A stretch of DNA of 64,000 nucleotides from JAZKHE01 sp040385525. GTDB lineage: Bacteria > Bacteroidota > Bacteroidia > UBA4408. The notes beneath the pieces were generated by a model, which was not told the DNA's origin, ran no database searches, and saw nothing but the letters and a program-made list of their open reading frames with translations. Where the stretch lies: contig JAZKHE010000002.1 in NCBI GenBank assembly GCA_040385525.1, positions 682,001 through 746,000 on the forward strand, given 5' to 3'. This document shows positions 1 through 7,497 of the stretch, piece after piece; position 1 is the first letter of the stretch; the number at the start of each line of letters is the position of its first letter. The position numbers and the translations under genes are program-made.

Positions 1-1
1 T

Positions 2-622
2 TTACCAATTATTGTATTAAGCGTTATACTTGGTGTGGTTTTGCATTTGTATGTAGATGCAATTACAGCTTGGTTGTTATATATTTTTGCAGCGGTTTCA
101 TTAACCTTATATTTTATGATGGGAACCATGCGTTTGGTGCAAGAAGCTGTAACAAACGAAGATGTGGATATGGCAATGGTGTATTTAAATCAAATAAAAT
201 TTCCACGCTTGTTGTTTAAGCCAATACGTTCTGCTTATTATATGTTGCAAAGTAATATGGCATTAGCAACTAACGATTTAGGTACTGCAGAAGCAAATAT
301 TCGTAAAAGTTTAAATACAAAATCGAGTTTATTGGGTGATACTACAGGAACTAGCCTAATGCAGTTAGGTTTTATAGAGTTAAAAAAAGGAAATACTAAA
401 GAAGCGCGCAAACATTTATTAGAAGCTGTAAAAGCAGGTATTCCTGATAAAGAAAGCATGGCGGCGGTTTATTTACAATTGTGTTCAATAGAAATTCAAC
501 GCGGACAAAATCGTATTGGTAAAGAATATTTTAGAAAAGCCAAAGCTCAAAAACCTAAATCTGCCGAAATTGTAGATCAAATAAAAACAATGGAAAAACA
601 AATTGCTCGTATTCCGGGTTGA
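2..622 (+). CDS. Membrane-anchored TPR protein (5' end outside window)
   Basis: The reading frame is open from base 2, so the true start lies upstream; the first ATG/GTG-type codon inside the window (GTG at 35) falls in the middle of a hydrophobic segment and is not a believable start. The visible product opens with two membrane segments (LPIIVLSVILG... then AITAWLLYIFAAVSLTLYF), followed by a soluble helical region with TPR-like pairs (ALATNDLGTAEANIRKSL, LGFIELKKGNTKEARKHLLEA, LQLCSIEIQRGQNRIGKEYF). TPR repeats usually serve protein-protein contacts. No catalytic motif is visible and the specific role is unknown. It is the only plus-strand gene before the biotin operon, which ends facing it. 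Confidence 0.75.
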   Translation, partial: LPIIVLSVILGVVLHLYVDAITAWLLYIFAAVSLTLYFMMGTMRLVQEAVTNEDVDMAMVYLNQIKFPRLLFKPIRSAYYMLQSNMALATNDLGTAEANIRKSLNTKSSLLGDTTGTSLMQLGFIELKKGNTKEARKHLLEAVKAGIPDKESMAAVYLQLCSIEIQRGQNRIGKEYFRKAKAQKPKSAEIVDQIKTMEKQIARIPG

Positions 623-768
623 TTTTTTTGTAGATTACAGATTAACAGATTGGTTTTCTGTTGATGGTTTTCTTTAATTTTTGGTTTAGCTTGTCCTGCT
701 GAGGCACGAAGCACCTAAAAAAAATCTCAGCGTTTCTCAGCGAAATCTCAGCGCACTCTGCGGTAAAA
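623..768. repeat. Intergenic dispersed-repeat remnants
   Basis: Non-coding spacer between the convergent TPR gene and bioA. Bases 688-716 (AGCTTGTCCTGCTGAGGCAC...) resemble 39641-39669. Bases 725-763 carry a three-fold CTCAGCG-type reiteration. Such segments recur between genes in Bacteroidota; no terminator with a clear U-tract was seen. Confidence 0.45.
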
Positions 769-2037
769 TCAAGCCTCCAAAAACTCCAAAATAGCTTTGT
801 AAATTTGCTCTAATTCCTCATCGTTTATGCAGTAAGGTGGGATGCAATAAATTACATTACCCAACGGACGAATAATAATTCCGCGCTCTAAAAAGAAACT
901 TGGAATTACATCTGCCAACGAATTTAAGTAAGATGTGTTTTCTGTAGTTTTTACTTCAATGGATAAAATTGTCCCTAATGAATTTGCTTTATTAACCGCT
1001 TTATTGTTTTGTAAACCTAAAATAAATTCGTTGTGTTTTTTAGTGATGCGCTCAATATTATTTTGTGTTTCAGAGTTTTCCAACAAATCTAAACTTGCCA
1101 AAGCAGCCGCACAAGCCAATGGATTTCCTGTGTAGGAGTGTCCATGAAAAAATGTTTTGTATTTATCGTTAGTTAAATAAGCTTCGTAAATTTTTGTGTT
1201 GCACGTTGTTGCGCTAAATGGCATAAAGCCACCCGTTATTCCTTTCGATAAACAAATAATATCGGGTTTGTTTTGTAAATAATCTGTTGCAAAAAACTTA
1301 CCAGTTCTTCCAAAGCCCGTCATTACTTCATCTGCAATGCAAATAATATTGTTTTGCTGTGCAATTTTTATTAATTCATCTAAGGTTTCTGCATCGTAAA
1401 TAATCATTCCGGCAGCACCTTGCACAAGCGGTTCAAAAATAAAAGTAGAAAATTGATGATGCGTAATTAATTTTTTAAAAGCTTCAATTACTACATTTTT
1501 ATTTTCTTTTGTAGGAACAGGAATATGATGCACCTCAAACAATAATTTTGAAAAAGCCTGATTAAACTGGTTGCGTGCGCCAACCGACATACCTCCAAAT
1601 GTATCGCCATGATAAGCATTTTCAAAAGCAATTACATTTATTTTTTCATTATTTTGGTTGTGCCAAAATTGGAATGCCATTTTTAGTGCTACTTCTACAG
1701 CAGTTGAACCATTATCAGAATAAAATACTTTGCTGTGAAAAGGAATATGTTCTAACAAACGTTTGGCTAATATAGCTCCTGGTTCATGTGTAAAGCCTGC
1801 AAAAACAGCGTGTTCTAAAGTGGTAGCTTGTTCAGCTATTTTTTTTGCAATGTAAGGATTTGCGTGTCCGTGTAAATTTACCCACCACGACGAGAAAGCA
1901 TCAATGTATTTGTTTCCGTTTTCATCAATTAAATAAACTCCATCGCCTTTTACCAAGTTGATGTTTTTTTCTTTACTCATTTGCGGAGTAAATGGATGCC
2001 AAACATATTGTTTATCTATATCGCTGATGTTATCCAT
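769..2037 (-). CDS. bioA: Adenosylmethionine-8-amino-7-oxononanoate aminotransferase
   Basis: Class III PLP aminotransferase that makes 7,8-diaminopelargonate from 7-keto-8-aminopelargonate with SAM as amino donor, the third step of the biotin-ring pathway, in the cytosol. The 422 residues match the normal BioA length. Visible motifs: WHPFT (13-17), FSSWWVNLHGH (48-58), DNGSTAVEVALKM (108-120), YHGDTFGG (142-149), EPLVQGAAGM (202-211), DEVMTGFGRTG (236-246), and the PLP lysine in SKGITGG (Lys265). It is the last gene of the minus-strand order bioB-bioF-bioD-GIY-YIG-bioA. Its ATG abuts a 26-bp repeat (2038-2063), so there is no obvious private promoter and it probably depends on read-through. 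Confidence 0.97.
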   Translation of the reverse strand: MDNISDIDKQYVWHPFTPQMSKEKNINLVKGDGVYLIDENGNKYIDAFSSWWVNLHGHANPYIAKKIAEQATTLEHAVFAGFTHEPGAILAKRLLEHIPFHSKVFYSDNGSTAVEVALKMAFQFWHNQNNEKINVIAFENAYHGDTFGGMSVGARNQFNQAFSKLLFEVHHIPVPTKENKNVVIEAFKKLITHHQFSTFIFEPLVQGAAGMIIYDAETLDELIKIAQQNNIICIADEVMTGFGRTGKFFATDYLQNKPDIICLSKGITGGFMPFSATTCNTKIYEAYLTNDKYKTFFHGHSYTGNPLACAAALASLDLLENSETQNNIERITKKHNEFILGLQNNKAVNKANSLGTILSIEVKTTENTSYLNSLADVIPSFFLERGIIIRPLGNVIYCIPPYCINDEELEQIYKAILEFLEA

Positions 2038-2155
2038 GCTTTGTCACGCTGAAGTATGAAGCGCCTCATTTTTTAATTATTACTTTTTTAGATTCTTCGT
2101 TCCTCAGAATGACAAAAAAAAGTACAGCTTTGTCACGCTGAAGTATGAAGCGTCT
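2038..2155. repeat. Composite repeat downstream of the GIY-YIG gene
   Basis: An identical 26-mer (GCTTTGTCACGCTGAAGTAT...) occurs at 2038-2063 and 2127-2152. Between them, 2084-2122 carries a second motif (TTTTTTAGATTCTTCGTTCC ... CAGAATGACAAAA) that reappears in the same orientation at 2476-2513, on the other side of the GIY-YIG gene. The composite of both motifs occurs inverted at 23383-23466. Confidence 0.85.
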
Positions 2156-2467
2156 CTAATCTATTTCATCATTTAAAAATAGCCAACCAATATTAAATTC
2201 ATTTATTAAATTATCTTTTTTTATTCTTAGCCAACCTTTAATTTCTTTTTCCCTTTCTATTGCATGTTCAATGTATTGAAATCTTTCAAAATAGACTAAG
2301 TAAAAGCAATTGTATCTTCCAGTAAAGTGTTTTTTCAAAGTTTTAGAATCTTCTTCATGTTCAAATAACCTTCTTTTTAAATCATTTGTAACACCTGTAT
2401 ATAAAACCTTTTTAGCTTTATTTGTTGTTATATATACAAAGTAATTATGTGTGCCAATCGGTTTCAA
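2156..2467 (-). CDS. GIY-YIG family endonuclease-like protein
   Basis: Small 103-residue single-domain GIY-YIG protein of the YhbQ/UPF0213 type. The two signature strands appear as YFVYI (9-13) and LYTGV (22-26), followed by the expected arginine-containing helix (TNDLKRRLFEH) and the conserved acidic helix AIEREKEIKGW that carries the catalytic-type Glu. These domains cleave DNA, but the cellular role of the small stand-alone proteins is not well established. It sits between bioD and bioA in the same orientation, yet has no link to biotin synthesis. Near-identical repeats flank it closely (2038-2152 and 2476-2513), which suggests it arrived as part of a repeat-associated insertion. Confidence 0.88.
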   Translation of the reverse strand: MKPIGTHNYFVYITTNKAKKVLYTGVTNDLKRRLFEHEEDSKTLKKHFTGRYNCFYLVYFERFQYIEHAIEREKEIKGWLRIKKDNLINEFNIGWLFLNDEID

Positions 2468-2475
2468 GTTTTGTT

Positions 2476-2513
2476 TTTTTTAGATTCTTCGTTCCTCAGA
2501 ATGACAAAAAAAG
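2476..2513. repeat. Dispersed repeat upstream of GIY-YIG, overlapping the bioD 3' end
   Basis: 38-bp direct copy of 2084-2122, differing only in the length of the A-run. It contains the bioD stop codon and supplies the last ten or so codons of bioD. A short palindromic core (TTCGTTCCTCAGAATGA, with GAGGAACGAAGAA on the other strand) is the typical shape of these intergenic repeats. Confidence 0.85.
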
Positions 2514-3145
2514 AATGGATTTGTTGAGAAATCATTCGCATATTTCTCTATCACAGCCTTATTAATTTCTTTTTCTTCGTTTATTCGCCCTAAAAAATTG
2601 TATTGGGTTTGTTGTAAAATTACTTTTTCAGTGCTTTTATTTTCGTCGCCATTAATAATAATTCCAGCTACTTTTATATTTCTTGCTTTTAATAATGCCG
2701 TGCTTAGCAAAGTGTGATTAATACTTCCTAAATAATTGCGTGTAATCAATATTACTTCAGCTTTTAATTGTTGTATTAAATCTATTACAAAAAAGGTCTC
2801 TGTAATTGGAACCATCAATCCTCCAGCGCCTTCAATAATTAAATTATTGTTTGTTTTTGGTGTAATTATTTTTGTTGTATCAATTGTTGTATTTTCTAAT
2901 TCTGAGGCTGCATGTGGTGAAAGTGCTGCTTTAAAATTATAAGTTTCTTGATGAATTTTTGTTTTAGAATTACTAACTAATTTTTTAATAAATTCTGAAT
3001 CAGTTCCAAACTCACTACCCGATTGAATTGGCTTCCAGTAGTCTGCTTTCAACGCTTCAACTAAAATAGCAGAAGCTAGAGTTTTACCAACATCGGTTCC
3101 AATTCCGGTTACAAAATAAGTTTTGTTTGTTGCTACTGAATGCAT
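2480..3145 (-). CDS. bioD: Dethiobiotin synthetase
   Basis: ATP-dependent carboxylase that closes the ureido ring of dethiobiotin from diaminopelargonate and CO2, in the cytosol. The P-loop is GTDVGKT (16-22); the second conserved motif is IEGAGGLMVP (~103-112). The 221 residues are within the normal range, but the C-terminal tail FFFCHSEERRI is translated from the dispersed repeat at 2476-2513 rather than from native bioD sequence. The ATG overlaps the end of bioF by 13 nt, which implies translational coupling. The conserved catalytic part is complete, so the enzyme should be active despite the replaced tail. Confidence 0.95.
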   Translation of the reverse strand: MHSVATNKTYFVTGIGTDVGKTLASAILVEALKADYWKPIQSGSEFGTDSEFIKKLVSNSKTKIHQETYNFKAALSPHAASELENTTIDTTKIITPKTNNNLIIEGAGGLMVPITETFFVIDLIQQLKAEVILITRNYLGSINHTLLSTALLKARNIKVAGIIINGDENKSTEKVILQQTQYNFLGRINEEKEINKAVIEKYANDFSTNPFFFCHSEERRI

Positions 3146-4257
3146 GTTGAAACTACTTTTATAAGATTCTCTATTTCGTTTTTTGTGTTGTAGCTATGCA
3201 AACAAATACGTAAACGCTCAGTTCCTTTTTTTACAGTTGGACTTAATATTGGTCTCACATCAAATCCTTCTGCAATAAGTTTTTCTGATACTTTTTTTAC
3301 ATTTTCAACGCCTGGAATAATAATAGATTGAATGGTTGAAGTTGACTTTAAAACATTCAATTTATTTTGCTGTGCGAGTGTTTGAAAGTAAGAAATGTTT
3401 TGGTGTAATTTTTCAATTTCAGTTTCGCTATTTTTTAATTGTTCGTAAGCCGAAGTAATTACAGCAACGCTATGAGCGGGTAGAGCAGTGGTGTAAATAA
3501 AAGAACGAGCAAAATTCACAAGAAATTGACGCGTTAAATTACTACAACAAACTGCAGCTCCATGCGAACCCATTGCTTTTCCGTAAGTATATAAATTCAA
3601 AAATACTTTTTCTTCTAGTTGATATTTGTTAACCAATCCATATTCAAACACACCAATTGCGTGAGCTTCATCTACAATTAAATTGGCTTTATATTTCTCG
3701 CAAAGCGCTGCTATTTCAATAAGTGGAGCAATGTCTCCATCCATTGAATAAACAGATTCTACAGCTACAAAAATGGTTCCGCTAGCTTTTTTTAATTCTT
3801 CTTCAAGGCTCTGAACGTTATTATGCAAAAAACTATAACTTTTTGCAAAACTTAATCGCATTCCATCGCGTACCGAAGCATGAATTAATTCATCGTAAAT
3901 AATGGTATCATTACGTTGCGGTATACTCGAAAATATGCCCACATTAGCATCGTAACCTGAGTTAAAAAGTAATGCAGATTCAAATAAATGTGTTTTGGCT
4001 ATTTGCTTTTCTATCTCTTCAGTAAAGGCTGAATTGCCACTTAACAAACGCGAACCAGTTGCTCCGTTATTGTTTTGTAATCTACGAATTGTTAAAAGTT
4101 GATTAGCTTGGTCGGAAATAAAAATTGACTTTGCGAAGCCTAAATAATCGTTGCTTGCAAAGTCAATTAAATTTGTTTCTGTTCTTAAACTGCGAAGCGA
4201 ATTTTCTTCAAGGCGTTTATCCAAAGCCTTTTTAATAAACACTTCTGCAGAGAACAT
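3133..4257 (-). CDS. bioF: 8-amino-7-oxononanoate synthase
   Basis: PLP enzyme of the alpha-oxoamine synthase family; condenses pimeloyl thioester with alanine to give 8-amino-7-oxononanoate, the first dedicated ring-assembly step. 374 residues, normal length. Visible motifs: DFASNDYLGF (32-41), NGATGSRLLSGN (64-75), FNSGYDANVG (98-107), DELIHASVRDGMRLS (122-136), VDEAHAIGVF (195-204), and the PLP lysine in YTYGKAMGSHGA (Lys227). Its ATG shares one base with the bioB stop codon (TAATG), a classic sign of translational coupling, and it overlaps bioD by 13 nt downstream. Confidence 0.96.
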   Translation of the reverse strand: MFSAEVFIKKALDKRLEENSLRSLRTETNLIDFASNDYLGFAKSIFISDQANQLLTIRRLQNNNGATGSRLLSGNSAFTEEIEKQIAKTHLFESALLFNSGYDANVGIFSSIPQRNDTIIYDELIHASVRDGMRLSFAKSYSFLHNNVQSLEEELKKASGTIFVAVESVYSMDGDIAPLIEIAALCEKYKANLIVDEAHAIGVFEYGLVNKYQLEEKVFLNLYTYGKAMGSHGAAVCCSNLTRQFLVNFARSFIYTTALPAHSVAVITSAYEQLKNSETEIEKLHQNISYFQTLAQQNKLNVLKSTSTIQSIIIPGVENVKKVSEKLIAEGFDVRPILSPTVKKGTERLRICLHSYNTKNEIENLIKVVSTCIQ

Positions 4258-5273
4258 TATGCGATGTTTTCTTCTACTTTTTGAGTAGCTAAAATTCCTG
4301 GAGATAATTTGCCTGCTTTAAAAGCTTCACGTGGTTTTAAACCCAAAGTTTCAAACATCGCCATATCCTCGTTAAATGTAGGATTTGGTGTAGTTAATAA
4401 TTTATCGCCAGCAAAAATTGAATTTGCGCCAGCCATAAAACATAAAGATTGCCCTTCTTGATTCATTTGTGTCCTACCAGCAGATAAACGAACTACCGTT
4501 TTTGGCATAGCAATACGTGTAGTTGCAATCATGCGCACCATATCCCAAATTGGCACTAATGGTTGGTTTTCCATTGGTGTTCCTTCTACAGGAACTAAAG
4601 CATTAATTGGCACCGACTCAGGATGTTTTTCCATGTTAACTAATGTCATTAACATGTTTATTCTGTCTTCAGTGCTTTCGCCCATTCCTATAATTCCACC
4701 CGAACAAACCGTTACACCTGCTTTTCGCACATGATTAATTGTTTGCAAGCGGTCATCATAGGTGCGGGTAGTTATAATGTTAGAATAATTTTCTTCTGAT
4801 GTATCGATGTTGTGATTGTAAGCATATAAACCGGCATCAGCTAATTTTTGAGCTTGCGATTCTGTTAACATTCCCAATGTGCAACAAGCTTCTAATCCTT
4901 TAGAATTAACCGCTTTCACCATATCTAATACTTTGTCAAAATCGCGATTATCACGTACTTCTCTCCAGGCAGCGCCTAAGCACATACGGCTTGCTCCACC
5001 TGCTTTTGCTCTATCCGCAGCTTGCTCTACTTCGCTAACTTCCATTAATTTATGAACTTTAACGTTGGTGTTGTAACGCGCTGCCTGTGGGCAATAACCA
5101 CAATCTTCGGAACATCCACCTGTTTTAATAGAAAGTAATGAACTTACTTGAACTTCATGCGGATCGTTATTTTCGCGGTGTACAGTTGCAGCTTTATATA
5201 ATAAATCTAAAAAAGGAAGGTTGTAAATATCTAACAACTCTTGTTTTGTCCAGTTGTGTTTAGCTTGGCTCAT
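4257..5273 (-). CDS. bioB: Biotin synthase (radical SAM)
   Basis: Radical-SAM enzyme that inserts sulfur into dethiobiotin to form biotin. The radical-SAM cysteines are Cys54, Cys58 and Cys61 in GGCSEDCGYCPQ; other family motifs are YNHNIDTSEE and RLSAGRTQ. The start at 5273 (MSQAKHNW) is chosen because it gives the usual length (338 residues); the frame stays open upstream to 5366, but that stretch encodes only hydrophobic low-complexity sequence and covers the promoter and the preceding terminator. It is the first gene of the biotin operon, with a good -7 box ten to twenty bases upstream. Confidence 0.97.
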   Translation of the reverse strand: MSQAKHNWTKQELLDIYNLPFLDLLYKAATVHRENNDPHEVQVSSLLSIKTGGCSEDCGYCPQAARYNTNVKVHKLMEVSEVEQAADRAKAGGASRMCLGAAWREVRDNRDFDKVLDMVKAVNSKGLEACCTLGMLTESQAQKLADAGLYAYNHNIDTSEENYSNIITTRTYDDRLQTINHVRKAGVTVCSGGIIGMGESTEDRINMLMTLVNMEKHPESVPINALVPVEGTPMENQPLVPIWDMVRMIATTRIAMPKTVVRLSAGRTQMNQEGQSLCFMAGANSIFAGDKLLTTPNPTFNEDMAMFETLGLKPREAFKAGKLSPGILATQKVEENIA

Positions 5274-5288
5274 AGTGCTTATTTTGAA

Positions 5289-5296
5289 CAAATATA
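5289..5296 (-). promoter_or_regulatory. Candidate bioB promoter (-7 box)
   Basis: On the minus strand the sequence reads TATATTTG, a perfect match to the Bacteroidota -7 consensus TAnnTTTG, 15 nt upstream of the bioB ATG. A -33 TTTG at the ideal spacing is not evident. No BirA-type operator was recognised. Confidence 0.5.
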
Positions 5297-5356
5297 CAAA
5301 AAATGTACTTAAATATAATTGACAATTATTTTTATCGATTATAAATAAAAATACAA

Positions 5357-5387
5357 AAAAAAACACATCCTAAGATGTGTTTTTTTA
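5357..5387 (-). terminator. Terminator after the csp cluster
   Basis: Stem ACACATC (5363-5369), loop CTAA, stem GATGTGT (5374-5380), flanked by A- and T-runs. On the minus strand it lies just after the last csp gene (stop at 5411) and before the bioB promoter, so it separates the two transcription units. Confidence 0.75.
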
Positions 5388-5410
5388 TAATACTATTGTA
5401 TTAAAATTGA

Positions 5411-5599
5411 TTAAGCCAATTTAACGTTTGTTGCGTTTAAGCCTTTTTTACCTTGCTCAACATCAAAAGTAACTTCGTCGTTTTCACGAACTTCGTCTCT
5501 TAATCCAGATACGTGAACAAAAATTTCTTGTCCGTTATCTTCTTTAATAAATCCGAAACCTTTTGCTTCGTTAAAAAATTTTACTGTGCCTTTGCTCAT
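5411..5599 (-). CDS. Cold-shock protein, copy 3 of 3
   Basis: 62-residue single cold-shock domain, an OB-fold RNA/DNA chaperone of the CspA family. RNP1 is KGFGFI (13-18) and RNP2 is IFVHVSGL (26-33). It differs from the middle copy at two or three positions only (Glu20 and Val37 here), so the duplication is recent or under gene conversion. The spacer to copy 2 is 25 bp. A terminator follows directly. Confidence 0.95.
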   Translation of the reverse strand: MSKGTVKFFNEAKGFGFIKEDNGQEIFVHVSGLRDEVRENDEVTFDVEQGKKGLNATNVKLA

Positions 5600-5624
5600 T
5601 GTGTTATGTTTTTAAATATAAATA

Positions 5625-5813
5625 TTAAGCTAACTTTACGTTAGTTGCGTTTAAGCCTTTTTTACCTTGTTCTACATCAAAAGTAACTTCGTCGTTTTCA
5701 CGAATTTCGTCTCTTAATCCAGATACGTGAACAAAAATTTCTTGTCCGTTATCGTCTTTAATAAAACCAAAGCCTTTTGCTTCGTTAAAAAATTTTACTG
5801 TGCCTTTGCTCAT
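5625..5813 (-). CDS. Cold-shock protein, copy 2 of 3
   Basis: 62-residue CspA-type protein with the same RNP1 (KGFGFI) and RNP2 (IFVHVSGL) motifs as its neighbours. It is nearly identical to copy 3, and the 5' flanks of the two genes are also alike (TTGTGTT just before ATG on the complementary reading), as expected of a tandem duplication. Probably co-transcribed with the helicase gene upstream and the other two csp genes. Confidence 0.95.
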   Translation of the reverse strand: MSKGTVKFFNEAKGFGFIKDDNGQEIFVHVSGLRDEIRENDEVTFDVEQGKKGLNATNVKLA

Positions 5814-5846
5814 TGTGTTGTTGTTTTTAAAATTTAAATATAGAAA

Positions 5847-6035
5847 TTAAGCTAACTTAACGTTAACTGCGTTTAAGCCTTTTTTACCATCTTGTACTTC
5901 AAAAGTTACTTCGTCATTTTCACGAATTTCTTCTTTTAATCCAGATACGTGAACAAAAATATCTTGTCCGTTATCTTCTTTAATAAAACCAAAGCCTTTT
6001 GCTTCGTTAAAAAATTTTACTGTTCCTTTACTCAT
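5847..6035 (-). CDS. Cold-shock protein, copy 1 of 3
   Basis: First and most divergent of three tandem 62-residue cold-shock proteins; RNP1 KGFGFI and RNP2 IFVHVSGL are intact, while the middle and C-terminal parts differ (GLKEEIREN, FEVQDGKKGLNAVN). It lies 42 bp downstream of a DEAD-box helicase gene on the same strand. RNA chaperones and RNA helicases commonly act together in low-temperature RNA metabolism, so co-transcription makes functional sense; this is inferred from gene order. Confidence 0.95.
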   Translation of the reverse strand: MSKGTVKFFNEAKGFGFIKEDNGQDIFVHVSGLKEEIRENDEVTFEVQDGKKGLNAVNVKLA

Positions 6036-6077
6036 GTTTGTTGTTTTTAATTGTTGTTTTTATTGTTTGTTGATTTT

Positions 6078-7205
6078 TTATGCAAATGGATGTTTACACA
6101 CCTCAATGTTTTTATTTATTAGTTTGGTAATATCTTTTAAATACGTTTTTTCTTCGTTTGCGCAAAAAGAAATTGCAATGCCCGATGCGCCAGCTCTACC
6201 AGTTCTACCTATACGGTGAACATAAGTTTCGGCTTGTTCGGGTATTTCAAAATTTATTACGTGAGATAATTTGCTTACATCAATACCGCGCGAAGCGATA
6301 TCTGTTGCAACTAAAACTCTAATCGTTCTATCTTGAAATCCTTTTAAAGCACGTTCTCTAGCTCCTTGCGATTTGTTTCCGTGTATAGCTTCCGATTTTA
6401 TTCCGTTACTATTTAACTCTTTTGCAACTTTATCTGCACCATGTTTAGTGCGTGTAAAAACTAAAGCGTGTTCAATATCGTTTGTTTTTAAAACATGTTT
6501 TAACAACTGACGTTTGTTTTCTTTACTTACGTAATAAACAGATTGAGTTACTAATGTAGCTGTTGACGAAACTGGTGTAACAGCAACTTTAACAGGGTTT
6601 TTAAGAATTGTATTGGCTAACACCATAATTTCGGGTGCAGCTGTTGCAGAAAAAAACAAAGTTTGACGATTTACAGGAAGCTTCGGGATTATTTTTTTAA
6701 TATCGCGAATAAATCCCATATCAAGCATTCTATCGGCTTCATCCAAAACAAAAAATTCTATTTTATCTAGTTTAACAAATCCTTGATTCATTAAATCTAA
6801 AAGTCGGCCTGGCGTAGCTACTAAAATATCAACACCACGTTTTATTTTGTTTACTTGTGGAACTTGAGATACTCCTCCAAAAATTACAGCGTGAGATATT
6901 TCTAAATTGCAACTGTATTCTGCAATGTTTTGACCAATTTGACCAGCTAATTCACGAGTAGGAGCAAGTATTAAAACTTTTATTCCAGTTGATTTATCGG
7001 TTTCTTTTTTCTTAGTTAAAAGTTGAAGAATGGGTAACGAAAATGCAGCAGTTTTTCCGGTGCCTGTTTGAGCACATCCAAAAATATCTCTGCCTTCTAA
7101 TATAGGGGGAATTGATTGTTGTTGAATTGGTGAAGGTTCTGTGTAACCTTTTTTATCAAGTGCTAAAATTAGCGGCTCAATTAATTTTAAATTTGTAAAA
7201 GACAT
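6078..7205 (-). CDS. DEAD-box RNA helicase (RhlE type)
   Basis: ATP-dependent RNA helicase with two RecA-like domains. Motifs in order: Q-motif PSPIQQQSIP (25-34), Walker A AQTGTGKT (45-52), PTRELA (82-87), ATPGR (130-134), DEAD (155-158), SAT (186-188), then ARGID-type ASRGID and HRIGRTGR near the end. At 375 residues it is shorter than most RhlE proteins, because the variable basic C-terminal tail is missing; it stops at KHPFA just after the second RecA domain. First gene of the helicase-csp-csp-csp unit. Likely role: RNA remodelling or ribosome assembly, possibly in the cold. Confidence 0.94.
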   Translation of the reverse strand: MSFTNLKLIEPLILALDKKGYTEPSPIQQQSIPPILEGRDIFGCAQTGTGKTAAFSLPILQLLTKKKETDKSTGIKVLILAPTRELAGQIGQNIAEYSCNLEISHAVIFGGVSQVPQVNKIKRGVDILVATPGRLLDLMNQGFVKLDKIEFFVLDEADRMLDMGFIRDIKKIIPKLPVNRQTLFFSATAAPEIMVLANTILKNPVKVAVTPVSSTATLVTQSVYYVSKENKRQLLKHVLKTNDIEHALVFTRTKHGADKVAKELNSNGIKSEAIHGNKSQGARERALKGFQDRTIRVLVATDIASRGIDVSKLSHVINFEIPEQAETYVHRIGRTGRAGASGIAISFCANEEKTYLKDITKLINKNIEVCKHPFA

Positions 7206-7497
7206 TAATTATTATTAGGTACTTATTTGGTTTTGCTTGTTTAGCAAGCATTACCGTTACTTTTCGTTCTAAGAAAAGTGTAAAAATATCGAATGGAACT
7301 TGTGGGGTAACAAACAGATTGAGATACAATCTTCATTAAGAATTGTACAAATGTAATTCTAATTAGCTTACCAACCTAATTTATTTCCAATTCATACTAA
7401 TTTGCTTGCTTTTATACAATCACTAAACTTCTAACCCTAAACTGAAAACTTTCCAACCTTAAAACCTTCCAACTAAATAAATTAGTAATTTTGAAAA
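7206..7497. promoter_or_regulatory. Divergent intergenic region between two DEAD-box genes
   Basis: 292 bp that must contain start signals for both helicase genes. TAATTTTG at 7486-7493 matches the -7 consensus on the plus strand but lies only four bases before the ATG at 7498; if real, the transcript would be nearly leaderless. Bases ~7425-7475 are a pyrimidine-rich low-complexity run (CTTCTAACCCTAAACTG...). No clear minus-strand promoter was found. Confidence 0.3.
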
